This document shows, in pieces, positions 14,690 to 17,000 of a stretch of 17,000 bases of DNA. Source of the DNA: an uncultured Lachnospiraceae bacterium (GTDB lineage Bacteria; Bacillota; Clostridia; Lachnospirales; Lachnospiraceae); NCBI GenBank assembly GCA_905209075.1, contig CAJLRL010000041.1:1-17000 (forward strand), read 5' to 3'. Both the position numbers and the translations under genes were made by a program. Numbering within the stretch: the first letter of the stretch is position 1; each line of letters begins with the position of its first letter. The notes beneath the pieces are model-generated. The model was not told where the DNA came from. It searched no databases and saw only the letters and a list, made by a program, of their open reading frames with translations.

Positions 14690-16285
14690 TTATTTACTCT
14701 CACTGGCACTTGTATCGGCAAGTTCAGGTGTTCCCCTCATCGTAATTACCGGTCCACCCTTCTTTTCTACATAATCTTTTGTGATCCTGACAGCGCCTAT
14801 ATTGTCATCCTTTGGTATTTCATACATTATATCAAGCATAAAATCTTCGATGATAGCACGCAGTGCCCTTGCTCCGACTTTCTTTTCTTTTGCTTTTTTT
14901 GCGATTGAATAAAGCGCATCATCATCAAATTCAAGCTTTACTTCATCCATCGCAAGCAGCTTCTGATACTGTTTTATGATAGCATTCTTTGGTTCTTTCA
15001 GTATACGGACAAGCATATCCTCTGTAAGTGCCTGTAAAGAAAACATTATTGGAAGTCGTCCTATAAATTCAGGAATCATTCCGAATTTTCTGACATCATC
15101 AACAGTTACCTGCATAAGCAGATTTTCATCATCATCATATTTATCCTTAAGATCAGCCTTAAAACCTATGGATGCTTCTTTATTAAGGCGCTCTTTTATT
15201 ATCTCTTCAAGCTCCGGAAATGCTCCACCACAGATAAACAATATATTTCTCGTATCAACAGTTGTCATCGGAACCATTGCATTTTTGCTGCTCGCTCCGA
15301 CCGGAACCTCGACTTCGGCTCCCTCTAAAAGCTTAAGCATCCCCTGCTGTACGGATTCACCGCTTACATCTCTTTGGTTTGCGTTTCTTTTCTTTGCAAG
15401 CTTGTCTATCTCATCTATAAATATAATTCCGTGTTCTGCCCTCTCCACATCATTATCAGCTGCCGCAAGAAGCTTGCTTACAACGCTTTCTATATCATCA
15501 CCTATATATCCAGCCTCTGTCAGTGATGTTGCGTCAGTTATTGCAAGAGGTACATCAAGAAGCTTTGCAAGAGTTTTTACAAGATATGTCTTTCCGGATC
15601 CTGTCGGTCCGATCATAAGCATATTAGATTTCTCTATCTCAACTCCATCATCAGCCTGCGCTGCATTTCCTTTGCTGTCGGCATTTTTTTCTCTTTCGAT
15701 GTCTGACATGACTCTCTTATAGTGGTTATAAACAGCTACTGACATAACCTTTTTTGCCTGTTCCTGTCCTACCACGTAATCATCAAGACTTGCTTTTATC
15801 CTGTGTGGTGCCGGAATTGAATGTATATCAAGGACAGGTGCCTGTTTCTTTTCTTTTGGTTTTTTCTTTTTCACTTTCTGGCTGTTTGGGATTCCCGGAA
15901 AAGCATCTGTAAGATCCGAAAGATTTATCATGCTGATATTTGGCATTTTACTTATGTCCATATTCATACCCATATTAGGGAAATTTCCATTGCTCATGGA
16001 GTCAAATGTCTTTTGCATACAATCATTGCAGATACACAGATTCGGCTGTATATGTATCATTTTTCCCGCTACACTTTCAGGTCTGCGGCAAATATAGCAT
16101 ATATCCTCAAAATCACTTTTTTCATCATTGTCATGCCCCGGATCCGGATTGTCCGGTGTCGGCATTCCCGGTTCTGGCATATCATTTCCCGGCATATCAG
16201 GTGTTATTATCGTATCGTTTTCTGACATATTTATATCATTATCTTCTGTACCTTGTGGTACTTCTTTAAATTCATCGTTGTTCAT
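14690..16285 (-). CDS. clpX: ClpX-type unfoldase, long and divergent
   Basis: A 531-residue AAA+ unfoldase; ordinary ClpX has about 420. It unfolds proteins and passes them to ClpP. The zinc finger is intact (Cys63, Cys66, Cys86, Cys89). Walker A GPTGSGKT (226-233), pore loop GYIG (259-262), Walker B FIDEID (289-294), Arg410 in PEFIGRLP and sensor 2 GARALR are all present. IGF at 373-375, the loop that docks on ClpP, is kept. Three features are unusual. An acidic, Pro-rich 60-residue head precedes the zinc finger. About 50 extra residues, Met/Asn-rich then Lys-rich (about 97-150), separate finger and AAA domain. The RKH pore loop that reads ssrA tags is replaced by ASSKNAMVPM. It is not beside tig, clpP or lon. 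It may be a paralog with its own substrates or the only ClpX of this lineage; the rest of the genome would decide. The ribosome site AAGGCGG is weak and far. Confidence 0.88.
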   Translation of the reverse strand: MNNDEFKEVPQGTEDNDINMSENDTIITPDMPGNDMPEPGMPTPDNPDPGHDNDEKSDFEDICYICRRPESVAGKMIHIQPNLCICNDCMQKTFDSMSNGNFPNMGMNMDISKMPNISMINLSDLTDAFPGIPNSQKVKKKKPKEKKQAPVLDIHSIPAPHRIKASLDDYVVGQEQAKKVMSVAVYNHYKRVMSDIEREKNADSKGNAAQADDGVEIEKSNMLMIGPTGSGKTYLVKTLAKLLDVPLAITDATSLTEAGYIGDDIESVVSKLLAAADNDVERAEHGIIFIDEIDKLAKKRNANQRDVSGESVQQGMLKLLEGAEVEVPVGASSKNAMVPMTTVDTRNILFICGGAFPELEEIIKERLNKEASIGFKADLKDKYDDDENLLMQVTVDDVRKFGMIPEFIGRLPIMFSLQALTEDMLVRILKEPKNAIIKQYQKLLAMDEVKLEFDDDALYSIAKKAKEKKVGARALRAIIEDFMLDIMYEIPKDDNIGAVRITKDYVEKKGGPVITMRGTPELADTSASESK

Positions 16286-16326
16286 AGGTGTAACTACCGC
16301 CTTTTATACTTTTTATAATAGTTATA

Positions 16327-16355
16327 ATTATACTTCAACTCATATTTAAACTCAA
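16327..16355 (-). promoter_or_regulatory. Predicted sigma-A promoter of the clpX-yhaO-yhaN-S8 unit
   Basis: A -35 TTGAGT (16355-16350, four of six) and a perfect -10 TATAAT (16332-16327) are exactly 17 nt apart. Transcription would begin near 16320, giving a leader of about 35 nt. It lies just past the gatB terminator, so this unit starts independently. No CtsR- or CIRCE-like operator is seen beside it. Confidence 0.7.
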
Positions 16356-16370
16356 CACCTAAAGTTTTTC

Positions 16371-16421
16371 AAAAGCAAAAATAGAACACTCTGAAAAAAT
16401 ATTTCTTATAGAGTGTTCTAT
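16371..16421 (-). terminator. Intrinsic terminator after gatB
   Basis: On the - strand the arms ATAGAACACTCT (16421-16410) and AGAGTGTTCTAT (16392-16381) form a perfect 12-bp stem around a 17-nt AT-rich loop, followed by TTTTTGCTTTT. It lies about 40 nt after the gatB stop and separates gatB from the clpX unit. Confidence 0.88.
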
Positions 16422-16461
16422 TTGCATCTGCGTTATAATGCTACGCTATGCTGATTTAGTT

Positions 16462-17000
16462 TTATATCATTTCTTTTAACAATTTATTTACAAGACCAGG
16501 GTCAGCCTTTCCCTTTGTGGCCTTCATGGTCTGACCTACAAGTGCTCCGATGGCTTTCTTCTTGCCATTGTGGTAATCCTCTACTGCCTGTGGATTTGCG
16601 TCGATGACAGTCTGGATCGTGGCTTTAAGCTCACCCTCATCATTCATGCTCTTAAGACCGTTCTCCTCAACATACTGCTCAGGGTCGATATCATCCAAAA
16701 ATATTTTCTCAAATACTTCCTTGGCAACAGATGAGTTGATCGTGCCTGCGTCTGCCATATCTACAAGCTTTGCGAGGTTTACAGGTGAGAATTTTATCTC
16801 ATCTGCATCCATGTCGTTATCCTTTAACAGTCGCATTGTCTCAACCATAAGCCAGTTTGAAACCTTCTTCGGCTTGCCGCATATTTTTGTTGCAGCCTCA
16901 AATATATCTGCCATGTGCTTTGACTCTGTGAGAATCTTTGCATCGTACTCAGGGATGTCGTATTCCTTCTTGTAGCGTGCAAGCTTCTGTGGACGAAGCT
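16462..17000 (-). CDS. gatB: Asp-tRNA(Asn)/Glu-tRNA(Gln) amidotransferase subunit B, C-terminal part
   Basis: The frame is open to the window edge, so only about the last 180 residues are seen; the gene continues beyond 17000. GatB with GatA and GatC converts Glu-tRNA(Gln) or Asp-tRNA(Asn) to the amidated form in bacteria that lack the direct synthetase. The visible part begins with RPQKLARYKKEYDIPEYDA, the end of the catalytic cradle and helical linker, and covers the GatB/YqeY tail domain that contacts tRNA, ending with GALVGQTMKATKGKADP and a final helix (VNKLLKEMI). The ATG at 16914 is internal. It is the last gene of its transcript, closed by the terminator at 16371-16421. Codon use is slightly more GC-rich than in its neighbours, as expected for a well-expressed gene. 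Confidence 0.93.
   Translation of the reverse strand, partial: LRPQKLARYKKEYDIPEYDAKILTESKHMADIFEAATKICGKPKKVSNWLMVETMRLLKDNDMDADEIKFSPVNLAKLVDMADAGTINSSVAKEVFEKIFLDDIDPEQYVEENGLKSMNDEGELKATIQTVIDANPQAVEDYHNGKKKAIGALVGQTMKATKGKADPGLVNKLLKEMI

Noticed and set aside
14976..15722. Long + strand frame opposite clpX
   Set aside because: Antisense to intact AAA+ motifs, no ribosome binding site, Ser-rich composition.
11172..16285. Calling the clpX-yhaO-yhaN-S8 group a phage defence system
   Set aside because: No mobile-element, phage or defence-island genes surround it and the neighbours are core genes (gatB, gltA, argJ). It is kept only as a candidate operon.
16604..16975. + strand frame opposite gatB
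   Set aside because: Shadow of the conserved GatB tail domain; no sign of its own expression.

Overview
The window reads as chromosomal DNA of a low-GC Gram-positive anaerobe, most likely a clostridium of the Lachnospiraceae. This placement is an inference. It rests on the AT-rich composition, GGAGG-type ribosome binding sites, a GatB-type amidotransferase, and protein families typical of gut clostridia (YhaO/YhaN-like pair, Csp-like subtilase, GAF-HD-GYP protein). There are no rRNA or tRNA genes, insertion sequences, phage genes or CRISPR arrays. It looks like core chromosome with some lineage-specific genes.

Layout. The first 1.15 kb is on the + strand: the C-terminal part of a membrane protein cut by the window edge, then a small membrane-anchored protein with a degenerate FMN-binding-like domain. 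From 1197 to the end everything is on the - strand. In order of transcription, right to left: the C-terminal part of gatB with a strong terminator; a promoter and a long, divergent clpX; an SbcD/YhaO-like phosphoesterase; an SbcC/YhaN-like ATPase; a Csp-like S8 protease; a second promoter and a GAF-HD-GYP protein; a 765-aa protein with a cyclic-nucleotide-binding-like fold; citrate synthase; argJ; an Lrp/AsnC regulator; proC; and a small single-pass membrane protein ending in a terminator.

Two themes stand out. First, 1.5-5.6 kb is a glutamate-family block. Citrate synthase leads towards 2-oxoglutarate and glutamate, ArgJ runs the acetyl-recycling arginine pathway, ProC makes proline, and an Lrp-type regulator sits between them. 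The Lrp gene has an unusual leader: a good sigma-A promoter, a potential anti-terminator hairpin, an intrinsic terminator ending about 14 nt before the start codon, and a possible 14-codon leader peptide with four arginine codons. This looks like a transcription attenuator. Second, clpX-like, yhaO-like, yhaN-like and S8 protease genes sit close together (gaps 17, 3 and 33 nt) behind one good promoter. They form a candidate operon that joins an unfoldase, a nuclease/ATPase pair and a protease. Its ClpX lacks the RKH pore loop and carries N-terminal extensions, so it may be a paralog rather than the housekeeping enzyme.

A third pair, the GAF-HD-GYP protein and the large CNBD-like protein (11 nt apart), may form a second-messenger module. 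Its CNBD lacks the residues that hold cAMP. No gap between genes exceeds about 180 bases.
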